From: Gemmatimonadota bacterium
Lineage (GTDB): Bacteria > Gemmatimonadota > Gemmatimonadetes > Longimicrobiales > Gaopeijiaceae
Reading direction: 5' to 3'
Assembly (NCBI GenBank): GCA_030428885.1
Contig: JAUIEJ010000005.1
Span: 186,001 to 250,000, forward strand
Length of the DNA: 64,000 nt
Part shown: in pieces, positions 30,614-38,238 of the stretch
How positions within the stretch are numbered: the stretch's first letter is position 1
How the letters are laid out: each line of letters opens with the position of its first letter
Notes under the pieces: generated by a model
Told to the model about the DNA's origin: nothing
The model's input: the letters and a program-made list of their open reading frames with translations, nothing else
Databases searched by the model: none
Translations under genes and position numbers: made by a program

Positions 30614-31252
30614 TCAGAAGCCGGCGCTCTGACTCACGGCGATGCCGCAGATGGAGCCGGTCACGGTGCCGGTGCCCGTGCCCGAGATGCTGTTGCCCGA
30701 CGTGTCGATGTCCAGGTCCATGCTGCAGGTGCCGCTGCGACCCTCGGCGGCCCACGCCACGGCGCCGTCGAAGGTGGCGCCCACCGCGAAGTCGCCGGTC
30801 TGGGCGTTGCTGTCCAGGACCATGGCCACGATGACGCTGGGGGCGCCGTCCAGGGTGAAGAGCGTGCCGGTTTCGCCCCCTTCGGCGACGCAGGCCGCAT
30901 GGGTCTGGACCACGGTCATGGTGGTGGACACGGCGCCCGTCTCCACGTCCAGGGTGCCCGAGAGGTCGGCGTCCACGTCCACGGCCCCACCCAGGGGGCA
31001 GTCGGCGAGGAATGCCACCGAGGTGGAGAAGGTGACGGGCACGGCGGAGGGCACCGCCGCCGGCGCCGCAGCGGTTCCGCTGGAGCTGGCCGAGAAACCC
31101 TGCTCGATGGCCAGATCGCCCAGGATGGCAGCGAGTTCGGCCGCTTCCACGGCGGTCAGCTCGTTGGACGGAGCCGCGGGGTCGTCGGAACAGGCGGCGG
31201 CCACGAGGGCGAAGGCGACGGCCAGGGGGCGGGTGGAGCGAAGAACGCGCAT
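30614..31252 (-). CDS. Putative lipoprotein of unknown function
   Basis: This 212-aa protein has a lipobox-type signal (VAFALVAAACSDD) followed by an acidic export-like stretch. The mature region is a beta-rich, Ala/Gly/Thr-rich sequence containing three well-spaced Cys (FLADCPLGG, THAACVAEGG, SGTCSMD) and SICGIAVS near the end, compatible with disulphides. No family is recognised. It converges on the M16 gene, with 16 bp between the stops, and is 42 bp downstream of the CHAD gene, so it may be cotranscribed with it. Confidence 0.6.
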   Translation of the reverse strand: MRVLRSTRPLAVAFALVAAACSDDPAAPSNELTAVEAAELAAILGDLAIEQGFSASSSGTAAAPAAVPSAVPVTFSTSVAFLADCPLGGAVDVDADLSGTLDVETGAVSTTMTVVQTHAACVAEGGETGTLFTLDGAPSVIVAMVLDSNAQTGDFAVGATFDGAVAWAAEGRSGTCSMDLDIDTSGNSISGTGTGTVTGSICGIAVSQSAGF

Positions 31253-31294
31253 GGGACGGTCCGTTCGTTGAGGGTCGGGAATCGGCGTGGAGCT

Positions 31295-32206
31295 TCAACG
31301 AGTGTCGGCGGCGGAACCGGACACCCGTAGCCCGCCCGCCGCCCAGTCGAGGAGTACGGCCGCCGTCGCTCCGGGCTCGGAGGCCCAGACGCGCCGGAGT
31401 TGGGGCCCTGCGGCCCGCCACCGGGCCCGCCGCGCGTCGGTGCAGGCGGCTGCGACGCGCCGGCCCACCCTCGGGTCCACCAGGAGGGGCTCCCGGGCCA
31501 GGCGTTCCAGCACCAGCGTCAGGTCGTTGGCGTCGCCCAGGCGGTCGGTGAGGGTGTGGAGTTCGTCGGCCAGTGCCCCCAGGACGGTGGGCCATCCCGG
31601 TTCCAGGAACTCCACGGCGTAGCGCAGGTCTTTCGCTCGTTTGCGCACGGCGTGCCAGGCCGCCGGATCGTCCACCCGGGCCAGGGCCCGCTTCGCGGCC
31701 TTCCGGCCCGCGGCGAGCATGTGGCACAACCCGGGCTCGAAGACGGCCACGCCCCGGCCTCGACCTCGAGGAGGGTGGGCCCGGAGGTGGGCCTGGGCCT
31801 TCCGGATGCGCCGAACCGCGGCCGGTGCCGAGGCCCGGGCGGCCCGGGCCCGGTCCCGTTCTCCTCTCAGGCGCCGGAGTGCCGCGTCCAGGAGGTCGGG
31901 GTCGGCGGTCTCGGGGCGGGCACGGAGGGCTTCCAGCGTCTCGACCCGCGCCTCGGTGTCCCGCACGTCGCCCAGGGCTCGGCCCGCGCCCCGGAGCCGG
32001 CGGTCGAGGCGTCGACCGCCGTCGGGCCAGGCGGCACGGCCGAGGCGCACCAGGGCTCGGGCCCGCTTGAGGTGCCGGCGGGCGGCGTGGCAGTCCGGTG
32101 GCGTGGCAGCCGCCGAGCGACGGGCGTGCCGAAGCTCGTGGCGGAGGGCGCGCCGGAGTCGCCGCACCGGGCGGCGGGGGCGTCGGAGGCCGCTGGACAC
32201 GAACAT
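31295..32206 (-). CDS. CHAD-domain protein (polyphosphate-binding type)
   Basis: This all-helical, Arg/Ala/His-rich protein of about 300 aa has the CHAD pattern: LRRALRHELRHARR, CHAARRHLKRARALVRLG, GRALGDVRDTEARVETLEAL, WHAVRKRAKDLRYAVEFLEP and LTDRLGDANDLTLVLERL. CHAD domains bind polyphosphate and localise to polyP granules; a fused CYTH phosphatase is absent. Start choice: GGAGG abuts the ATG at 32206, too close for normal initiation, while the GTG at 32200 sits six bases from it and is probably the true start. It is divergent from the next gene, with about 70 bp between. Confidence 0.85.
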   Translation of the reverse strand: MFVSSGLRRPRRPVRRLRRALRHELRHARRSAAATPPDCHAARRHLKRARALVRLGRAAWPDGGRRLDRRLRGAGRALGDVRDTEARVETLEALRARPETADPDLLDAALRRLRGERDRARAARASAPAAVRRIRKAQAHLRAHPPRGRGRGVAVFEPGLCHMLAAGRKAAKRALARVDDPAAWHAVRKRAKDLRYAVEFLEPGWPTVLGALADELHTLTDRLGDANDLTLVLERLAREPLLVDPRVGRRVAAACTDARRARWRAAGPQLRRVWASEPGATAAVLLDWAAGGLRVSGSAADTR

Positions 32207-32277
32207 CCTCCCGGAAGAGGGCGGGGAGGGCCTATGGAAATCTAGTACCCCCTCCCCGTATCGTGGGTGGAGTCCAC

Positions 32278-33105
32278 ATGCGTGTTCCCCTCCCGGAGGA
32301 GGAAGTCGGGTTGATTCCGTACCCCACTCGCGCGGCCCTGTTGAGCCTGGCCGCCTGCATCGCCTGCGCCCTCCCCGCATCGGGCCAGCTCGGCGCCATC
32401 GAGAGCCTGGCCGGTCGCGTCTCGGACCTCAGCTTCTACGCCACCTTCGGGAACGTGGCCGACGGGGGCCCCCTGGAGAGCGACTTCCTGGGGATCTCGA
32501 GCTACGGGATGGAGGTGCTCTTCGAGGTGGGGACCATCGACCGCGTGGTGGAGGAGGCCCCGCCCCCCGGGGACTCGGTGGTGGTGCGATGGACGCGCAT
32601 GGTGGTGGAGCAGCGGGGGCGCCGCGCCGACACCACCTACACCTACGAGGTGGAGCCCGCCCCCGAACCCGAACCGGTGCTCGAGCCGGTGTGGACCTTC
32701 GAAATGGGTCTGGGCTACGGCGAGATCTCCGGCTATCGGTCGGCGTCGGTCGGGGTCGATCTCCGGGGCGTGGTCCGGGAGCTGCCCTCCATCTCCCTCT
32801 ACGCGAGCTACGAGCCCCTGGGGTTCTACGGGGGACTCCGGTCGGGATTCATGCGCCTCGAGGGACTGCAATTGTATCTCGACGACGGCGGCGTGGTGGC
32901 GGGGAAGGCCGACAGCTTCCTGGCCGGGGTCCTCATCGGTCAGGCGTGGGAGGTGCTGGGGCTCAACGTCTTCCTCGAAGGGGCCTGGACGATCCGGGAC
33001 TTTCCCAGCGTCGAGTGGGACGCGGCCCCTCCTCCCGACTTCCGCTCCCTCGATCTCACCGGGTGGTCGGTGGGCACCGGCGTCCAGTTCTCGGTGGGCG
33101 GCTGA
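32278..33105 (+). CDS. Secreted protein of unknown function, beta-barrel-like
   Basis: The product is 275 aa with a signal peptide (LLSLAACIACALPASGQ) after a GGAG ribosome site. The mature part has alternating strands (LSFYATFGNVADGG, GMEVLFEVGTIDRV, PVWTFEMGLGYGEISGYRSASVGVDLRGVV, SISLYASYEPLGFYGG, TGWSVGTGVQFSVGG) and a short Glu/Pro-rich turn (EPAPEPEPVLEP). The strand pattern fits an outer-membrane protein, but there is no terminal aromatic. TATCGTG at 32259 may be its promoter. It converges on the ATPase gene, with only 3 bp between the stops. Unrecognised family. Confidence 0.65.
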   Translation: MRVPLPEEEVGLIPYPTRAALLSLAACIACALPASGQLGAIESLAGRVSDLSFYATFGNVADGGPLESDFLGISSYGMEVLFEVGTIDRVVEEAPPPGDSVVVRWTRMVVEQRGRRADTTYTYEVEPAPEPEPVLEPVWTFEMGLGYGEISGYRSASVGVDLRGVVRELPSISLYASYEPLGFYGGLRSGFMRLEGLQLYLDDGGVVAGKADSFLAGVLIGQAWEVLGLNVFLEGAWTIRDFPSVEWDAAPPPDFRSLDLTGWSVGTGVQFSVGG

Positions 33106-33108
33106 CCC

Positions 33109-35772
33109 CTACGATCCGGGGGCGCGGCGGGCCTGGGTCCACTCCAGGGCCTGTCCCACGAGGGCCGGAACGAGCGACAGTCCCAGGCAGAGCCCCCACT
33201 CCCGGGGGCTGGGGGTTCGGGTGTCCAGAACGGCCTGGAGAGGCGGCCAGGTGACGGCGGCGAACTGGAGTCCCAGGACCAGGGCCACGGCGGCCAGGGC
33301 CCAGGGATTGGCCAGGGCGTCGCGGGGGGCCACCATGGGGCGCCGTCCCCGGGCGTTGCCCAGATGGAAGAGCTGGGCCAGGGCCAGGGTCGTGAAAGCC
33401 AGCGTTCCGGCCTTCGCCGGGTCGTCGCCGTGCAGCCCCCACAGCCAGGCCCCCAGGGTGACGGCGGTGATGGTCAGGGCGTAGAAGGAGAGGGACCCCA
33501 CGAAGGCCCGGGAGAGGAGGGGGGCCCCGGGCGCTCGAGGGCGCCGGGCCATGAGTCCCGGTTCGGCGGGTTCCAGCGCCAGGGCCAGGGCGGGAAAGGT
33601 GTCGGTGACGAGGTTGAGCCAGAGGATCTGGAGAGGGAGCAGGGGGAGGGGAAGGCCCACGACCCCCGCCCCCAGGAGGACCAGGATCTCGGCGAGGTTA
33701 CAACTGAAGAGGTACCAGGCGAACTTGCGGATGTTGTCGTCGATGGCCCGCCCCTCTTCCACGGCGGCGGCCACGGTGGCGAACCGGTCGTCCTGGAGCA
33801 CGATGGCCGCGGTCTCCCGGGCCAGGTCGGTGCCCCGCAGCCCCATGGCCACGCCCACGTCGGCCTTCCGAAGGGCCGCGGCGTCGTTCACGCCGTCGCC
33901 GAGCATGGCCACCACCTCGCCCCGGGCCTGGAGCGCCGTCACGATGCGGAGTTTGTCTTCGGGGCTCGTCCGGGCGTAGACCCCGGCCCTCGCCACCAGG
34001 CCCGGGAGGTCGGCGTCGGGCGTCCGGGCCAACTCGGCGCCGTCCACTACCGCCGTGTCGCCCTCCACCATGCCCAGTTCTCGGGCCACGGCCTCGGCGG
34101 TGGCCCGATGGTCGCCGGTGATCATCACGGTCCGGATCCCGGCCCCCCGCAGGCGGGCCACGGTGGGGGCCACCTCGTCGGCCGGGGGGTCCATGAGGGC
34201 CGCGTGCCCGAGGAACACGAGGTCGCTCACGTCGTCGAGGGCGGCGCAGCGCCGGGGCGCCCACGCCAGGGCGATGACCCGGAACCCCTCCCGGGCCAGG
34301 GCGTCCTCCTGGTCGGTCAGGGTCCGGCGATGGGTGTCGGCGAGCTCCATGTCGCCGTCGGCGCCGGCGACCCGGGTGCAGGCGGCCCGGACGGCGTGGG
34401 GCGCCCCCTTCACCCAGGTGGCGCCCTCGCCGGCGGCGGCGCTCATGAGGCGTTCGCCGGAGAAGGGGAGGACCTCCACGGCGGCGCCGTCGCCCCGGGC
34501 CGTTTCGGGGGTGACCCCGGCCCGGGCGGCCAGGACCCCCAACGCGGCGTCGGTGGGGTCGCCCACCACGGCACCGGTTTCGGGGTCGAAGGCGGCGGTG
34601 GGGGTGAGGGCGGCGGCCTCCAGAAGGCGAGCGAAGCCCGGGTGGCGGGGCTCGGGTTCGGGTCGACCGTCGACCTGGAGGGATCCGGTGGGCTCGTAGC
34701 CCCGGCCCTCCACGGCCACCTCGTAGTCGAGGCCCACGACCCGCCGGACGTTCATCTGGCCGGCGGTGAGGGTTCCGGTCTTGTCGGAGCACACCACGGT
34801 GGTGGACCCCAGGGCCTCCACGGCCGACAGGCGCCGGACCAGGGCGTTGCGTCGGGCCATGCGCGCCAGGCCCACGGCCAGGGCGATGGTGGCCACGGCG
34901 GGAAGCCCCTCGGGGACCGCGGCCACCGCGAGGGCGAGGCCCGTCTCGAGCATGCGGGCCCACGGCGCGCCCCGGAGCACGCCCAGGAGCACCACCACGG
35001 CGGCGATGAGGAGGGTCATGCCGATGAGGCGATGGCCCAGGGCGTCCAGGCGGCGTTCCAGGGGACTCCGCCCGGGCTCCACGGTGGCCAGCAGACGCCC
35101 CACCTCGCCCAGGCGGGTCCGGGGTCCCGTGGCCACCACGATGGCCTGCCCGGCTCCGGCGGCGGCGGTGGTGCCCATGTAGAGCATGGAGCGGCGATCG
35201 GGGAGGGGCGCAGCGGCTTCCACGGCCGTGGAGGACTTGTCCACCGGGACCGATTCCCCCGTGAGGGCGGCCTCGACGGCCCGGAGTCCCCGGGATTCCA
35301 CGAGACGGGCGTCGGCGGGGACGGCGTCGCCCGCTTCGAGTTCGACGAGGTCGCCCGGAACCAACTCGTGGGCCGGGATCCCCTGCTTCTCGCCGTCCCG
35401 GACGACCCGGGCGTCGGGCACGTCGTAGCGCAGGAGGGCGTCCATGGCCCGCCGGGCCCGGAGTTCGACCACGAACCCCAGGGAAGCGTTGAGCGCCAGG
35501 ACGGCGGCGATGGCCACCGCCTCGGCCACGTCGCCCACGACCCCGGCCACCACGGCGGCGGCCGCCAGGAGCAGCACCACGGCGCCGGCGAATTGACGGG
35601 CGAGAATGCGCCACCACGGGACGGGGCGCGCGATCTCCAGCCGGTTGGGTCCCTCGACGGCGAGACGGCGGGCCGCGTCGGACGACGACAGACCCCCGGG
35701 GCCGGTCTCGAGGCGGGACCGGACCTCGTCGGGGGTGAGGGCGTGCCAGTGCGGAGTCCCTGAAGCACCCAT
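33109..35772 (-). CDS. P-type (type II) cation-transporting ATPase
   Basis: The product is 887 aa from the ATG at 35772. Catalytic Asp330 is in CSDKTGTLT. The actuator TGES (171-174) and the M4 motif PEGLP (287-291) identify a type II (Ca2+/Mn2+ or Na+/K+-like) pump. KGAPHAV marks the nucleotide domain and [22 protein letters not shown] the hinge. Ten membrane helices are visible, with the C-terminal cluster from [14 protein letters not shown] to [10 protein letters not shown]. The protein ends with the SERCA-type C-terminal domain. Ion specificity cannot be read with certainty; Ca2+ or Mn2+ export is most likely. It is divergent from the DUF4403-like gene. Confidence 0.92.
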   Translation of the reverse strand: MGASGTPHWHALTPDEVRSRLETGPGGLSSSDAARRLAVEGPNRLEIARPVPWWRILARQFAGAVVLLLAAAAVVAGVVGDVAEAVAIAAVLALNASLGFVVELRARRAMDALLRYDVPDARVVRDGEKQGIPAHELVPGDLVELEAGDAVPADARLVESRGLRAVEAALTGESVPVDKSSTAVEAAAPLPDRRSMLYMGTTAAAGAGQAIVVATGPRTRLGEVGRLLATVEPGRSPLERRLDALGHRLIGMTLLIAAVVVLLGVLRGAPWARMLETGLALAVAAVPEGLPAVATIALAVGLARMARRNALVRRLSAVEALGSTTVVCSDKTGTLTAGQMNVRRVVGLDYEVAVEGRGYEPTGSLQVDGRPEPEPRHPGFARLLEAAALTPTAAFDPETGAVVGDPTDAALGVLAARAGVTPETARGDGAAVEVLPFSGERLMSAAAGEGATWVKGAPHAVRAACTRVAGADGDMELADTHRRTLTDQEDALAREGFRVIALAWAPRRCAALDDVSDLVFLGHAALMDPPADEVAPTVARLRGAGIRTVMITGDHRATAEAVARELGMVEGDTAVVDGAELARTPDADLPGLVARAGVYARTSPEDKLRIVTALQARGEVVAMLGDGVNDAAALRKADVGVAMGLRGTDLARETAAIVLQDDRFATVAAAVEEGRAIDDNIRKFAWYLFSCNLAEILVLLGAGVVGLPLPLLPLQILWLNLVTDTFPALALALEPAEPGLMARRPRAPGAPLLSRAFVGSLSFYALTITAVTLGAWLWGLHGDDPAKAGTLAFTTLALAQLFHLGNARGRRPMVAPRDALANPWALAAVALVLGLQFAAVTWPPLQAVLDTRTPSPREWGLCLGLSLVPALVGQALEWTQARRAPGS

Positions 35773-35893
35773 TGAACCCGGGGGCGAGGGCGGACGGGTG
35801 GGGGGTGCCTGGAAGGTCGGAAGGGTGGGGGCGGTCGACAAGGACGGACACGCCGCCATTGTGGGGGATGGGGACCCGGCGCGAGGTTCGGCC

Positions 35894-37396
35894 ATGGCCA
35901 ACGCCCCGCACTCCGACCGCCTCCGGGAACTCGCCCAGCGGGTCCGGCGCCGTCCGGTGGTGTCGGGCGCCGTGGCCGTGGCCCTGGTGGCCCTCGTGGT
36001 CTGGTGGGGGGGGCGTGGCACGGGCGGCCTGGGCCGGGTCCGGGCCCCCGTGGCCGATCCGTCGGCGGATCGCACGGCTCTGGCTCCCCTTCCGCCGTCC
36101 CTCCTCTCGGTGCCGGTGCATCTCGACCTCGCGCCTCTGGTGGACGCCATGGAAGGCGGTGTCCCCACCACCTGGGGCGACCTGGAGAATCGCATCGACG
36201 TCGCCGACAACGATCGCCTCGACGTGGCCTTCGACCTCGAGCGGTCGCCCCTCCGGGCCACCTTCCGGGACTCGGTGGCCCGGGTGGCCACCACCATCTC
36301 GTATCGGGCCCGGGCGTGGTACGATCCGCCGGTGCTCCCCACCGTGAGCGTCTCGTGCGGGACCGGCGAGGACGAGGCGCCCCCGCGCCTGGAGGTGGCC
36401 CTGGAGGGCACCCTCTCGCTGGACCGGGACTGGCGGCTGCGGTCCCAGGTGCGGGTCGACACCATCGTGCCCGTCACCGAGGCGGACCGGGACCGCTGCC
36501 GGGTGTCCATCATCCGCTGGGACATGACCGATCGGGTGGTGTCGGGCGCCCGCAGCTTCCTCACCGACGAGTCGGCCACCATCGATTCCCTGGTGGCCGC
36601 CGTGGACCTGCGGTCGAAGTTCGAGGAGTGGTGGGCCCTCATCGGCGAACCGGTGCGGCTCACGGAAGACGTCTGGCTGGTGCTGGGCGGCGAGGGACTC
36701 GTGCGGGGGGCCATCGAGGGGCAGGGCGACGGCGTCGAGACGATCCTGGGTCTCCGGGCCCGCCCCCGGATCGTGGTGGGGCCGCGCCCCGGCGACTCCA
36801 TTCCACCGCTGCCCCCCCTGGACACGGGCTACGTGGCGCCGGGCTTCGCCGTACGGGTCGAGGCGAGAGCCGAATACGCCGAGGCCGGAGAGCTCCTGGA
36901 GCGGGAGCTGGGGGGGCGCACCCTGGAGGCCGGAGGGCGGACCGTGCGCCTGGAGGGCTTCGAGGTGGGAGGCGTGGGCGACGGGCGCCTCTCCCTGGCC
37001 GTGGACCTGGGCGGCGACGCCCGGGGTCGCCTCTATCTGGTGGGCACGCCCCGGTTCGACCCCATCGACGGGCGCATCGGGGTTCCGGACCTGGACTTCG
37101 ACGTGGCGTCGGAGCGGGCCGTGGTGGAGGGGGCCGCCTGGCTCGCCCGGGTGGGGCTGGTGGGGCTGGTCCGGGAGGTGGCCCGGTGGCCCGCGGGGCC
37201 CGCCGTGGAGTGGGCCCGGACCCAGGTGGAGCGCGGGCTGAACCGCGACCTCTCCGACGAGGTCCAGCTCGAGGGGCGGGTGTCGGAGGTGGAGGTGGTG
37301 GACGTCCTGGCGGCCCGGGAGGCTTTGCGGGTGCGGGCCGACGTGCGGGCCGAGGCCACCCTGCGCATCGGGCGCCCGGGCGACGCCGGCAACTGA
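35894..37396 (+). CDS. DUF4403-like secreted/membrane-anchored protein
   Basis: The product is 500 aa from the ATG at 35894. An uncleaved hydrophobic N-terminal segment (PVVSGAVAVALVALVVWWGG) precedes a large extracytoplasmic domain of about 440 residues. The domain resembles DUF4403: LSVPVHLDLAPLVDAMEGGVPTTWGD, FRDSVARVATTISYRARAWYDPP, SFLTDESATIDSLVAAVDL, and a C-terminal half with RFDPIDGRIGVPDLDFDVASE. The fold is thought to relate to lipid-transfer or SMP-like tubular proteins; this is uncertain. It follows the divergent ATPase promoter; the small hydrophobic gene downstream is separated by 128 bp. Confidence 0.75.
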   Translation: MANAPHSDRLRELAQRVRRRPVVSGAVAVALVALVVWWGGRGTGGLGRVRAPVADPSADRTALAPLPPSLLSVPVHLDLAPLVDAMEGGVPTTWGDLENRIDVADNDRLDVAFDLERSPLRATFRDSVARVATTISYRARAWYDPPVLPTVSVSCGTGEDEAPPRLEVALEGTLSLDRDWRLRSQVRVDTIVPVTEADRDRCRVSIIRWDMTDRVVSGARSFLTDESATIDSLVAAVDLRSKFEEWWALIGEPVRLTEDVWLVLGGEGLVRGAIEGQGDGVETILGLRARPRIVVGPRPGDSIPPLPPLDTGYVAPGFAVRVEARAEYAEAGELLERELGGRTLEAGGRTVRLEGFEVGGVGDGRLSLAVDLGGDARGRLYLVGTPRFDPIDGRIGVPDLDFDVASERAVVEGAAWLARVGLVGLVREVARWPAGPAVEWARTQVERGLNRDLSDEVQLEGRVSEVEVVDVLAAREALRVRADVRAEATLRIGRPGDAGN

Positions 37397-37524
37397 AACC
37401 CGGGATCGGCGGCACCGTAGGGTCGAACGGAGTCCGGGGCGAAGGGTTCCGGGAACGTGCGCGTATCCGGGGCGTATGTCCCTCTCACTCCGAGGGACGA
37501 TCCCGACGCAGGTTGGAGAGGACC

Positions 37525-37800
37525 ATGATCATCGAATCCATGATCGCGGGGGCTCTGGGTGTGGCCTCCCATTTCAAGTCGAAGGACTTCGTGCGCCGCC
37601 GTCTGCGGTTCACCAGCGTGGTGGAGAAGCCCGGGATCGGGATCTTCACCGGTGCCGCCGCCACCATCGCGGCGGCTCCCGTGGTGGCGATCCTCCCGGT
37701 GGTGGGCCCCCTCACGGCGGTGGCCTTCGGGGCCGCCGTGGGCACGGGCGTGGCCCTGGGGGCTCGACAGGCCCGCCAGGGGCTGTTGCCCGAGGACTGA
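37525..37800 (+). CDS. Small hydrophobic protein of unknown function
   Basis: The product is 91 aa from the ATG at 37525 with GGAGAGG upstream. The first part (MIIESMIAGALGVASHFKSKDFVRRRLRFTSVVEKPG) is amphipathic and basic. Residues 44-82 form a long Ala/Gly/Val/Pro hydrophobic stretch (IFTGAAATIAAAPVVAILPVVGPLTAVAFGAAVGTGVALG), probably one or two membrane helices. A strong terminator follows the stop. No family is recognised; possible membrane peptide or stress protein. Confidence 0.65.
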   Translation: MIIESMIAGALGVASHFKSKDFVRRRLRFTSVVEKPGIGIFTGAAATIAAAPVVAILPVVGPLTAVAFGAAVGTGVALGARQARQGLLPED

Positions 37801-37808
37801 GACCGACC

Positions 37809-37854
37809 ACGGCCCGGGGCGGATCGGCGAATCCGGCCCCGGGCCGTTGTTTTT
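37809..37854 (+). terminator. Strong intrinsic terminator
   Basis: A perfect 12-bp GC stem (37809-37820 with 37836-37847) has a 15-nt loop that can itself pair as GGAT/ATCC. It is followed by TGTTTTT at 37848-37854. It ends the small hydrophobic gene and insulates the PadR operon. Confidence 0.88.
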
Positions 37855-37861
37855 CGGCCAT

Positions 37862-37893
37862 CGTGTCTACATTGTAGTCGAACGTGTCTACAT
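37862..37893 (+). promoter_or_regulatory. Putative PadR operator: two direct CGTGTCTACAT repeats and a CTACA-TGTAG palindrome
   Basis: CGTGTCTACAT occurs at 37862-37872 and again at 37883-37893, exactly 21 bp (two helical turns) apart. The first copy overlaps the inverted repeat CTACA/TGTAG (37868-37878). The pair ends 16 bp before the PadR ATG, where a bound repressor would block transcription. PadR or BlaI-like regulators favour TACA/TGTA half-sites. Confidence 0.6.
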
Positions 37894-37908
37894 CCTGAAC
37901 GGAGTCCC

Positions 37909-38238
37909 ATGAGCCCGTCGTTTCCAGGTGAGTTCGAGCAGATGGTCCTGCTGGCGATCCTGCAGCAGGGCGACGGGGCGTTCGCCCTGGAGGTGCGGCG
38001 CGAAATCGAGGAGAGCGCCGGCCGGTCCGTGTCCCGGGGGGCGTTCTACACCACCCTCGATCGACTCGAGCGGAAGGGGTTCGTGCGCTGGGAGGAGCGC
38101 ATGCCCCGGGACTCCCGGCGGACGGCGCCCCTCCGGCGCTTCGAGGTCACCGCCGCGGGTTTGGAGGCCCTCCGTACGTCGCGGCAGGCGTTGGAGACGT
38201 TGTGGCGGGGGCTGGACGACGTGCTGGAGACGTCGTGA
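37909..38238 (+). CDS. PadR-family transcriptional regulator (pair 2)
   Basis: This 109-aa winged-helix protein reads MSPSFPGEFEQMVLLAILQQGDGAFALEVRREIEESAGRSVSRGAFYTTLDRLERKGFVRWEERMPRDSRRTAPLRRFEVTAAGLEALR. PadR signature residues are present. The GGAG at 37901-37904 fits the ATG at 37909. It overlaps the ADOP permease start by 4 bp (GTGA), repeating the organisation of the first pair. The tandem repeats just upstream are the likely binding site, giving autoregulation (inference). Confidence 0.9.
   Translation: MSPSFPGEFEQMVLLAILQQGDGAFALEVRREIEESAGRSVSRGAFYTTLDRLERKGFVRWEERMPRDSRRTAPLRRFEVTAAGLEALRTSRQALETLWRGLDDVLETS

Noticed and set aside
33109-36825. Longer N-terminal extension of the P-type ATPase frame (from 36825)
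   Set aside because: The extra 350 residues are Ser/Arg/Thr-rich reverse reading of the DUF4403-like gene; the ATG at 35772 gives a normal 887-aa pump.
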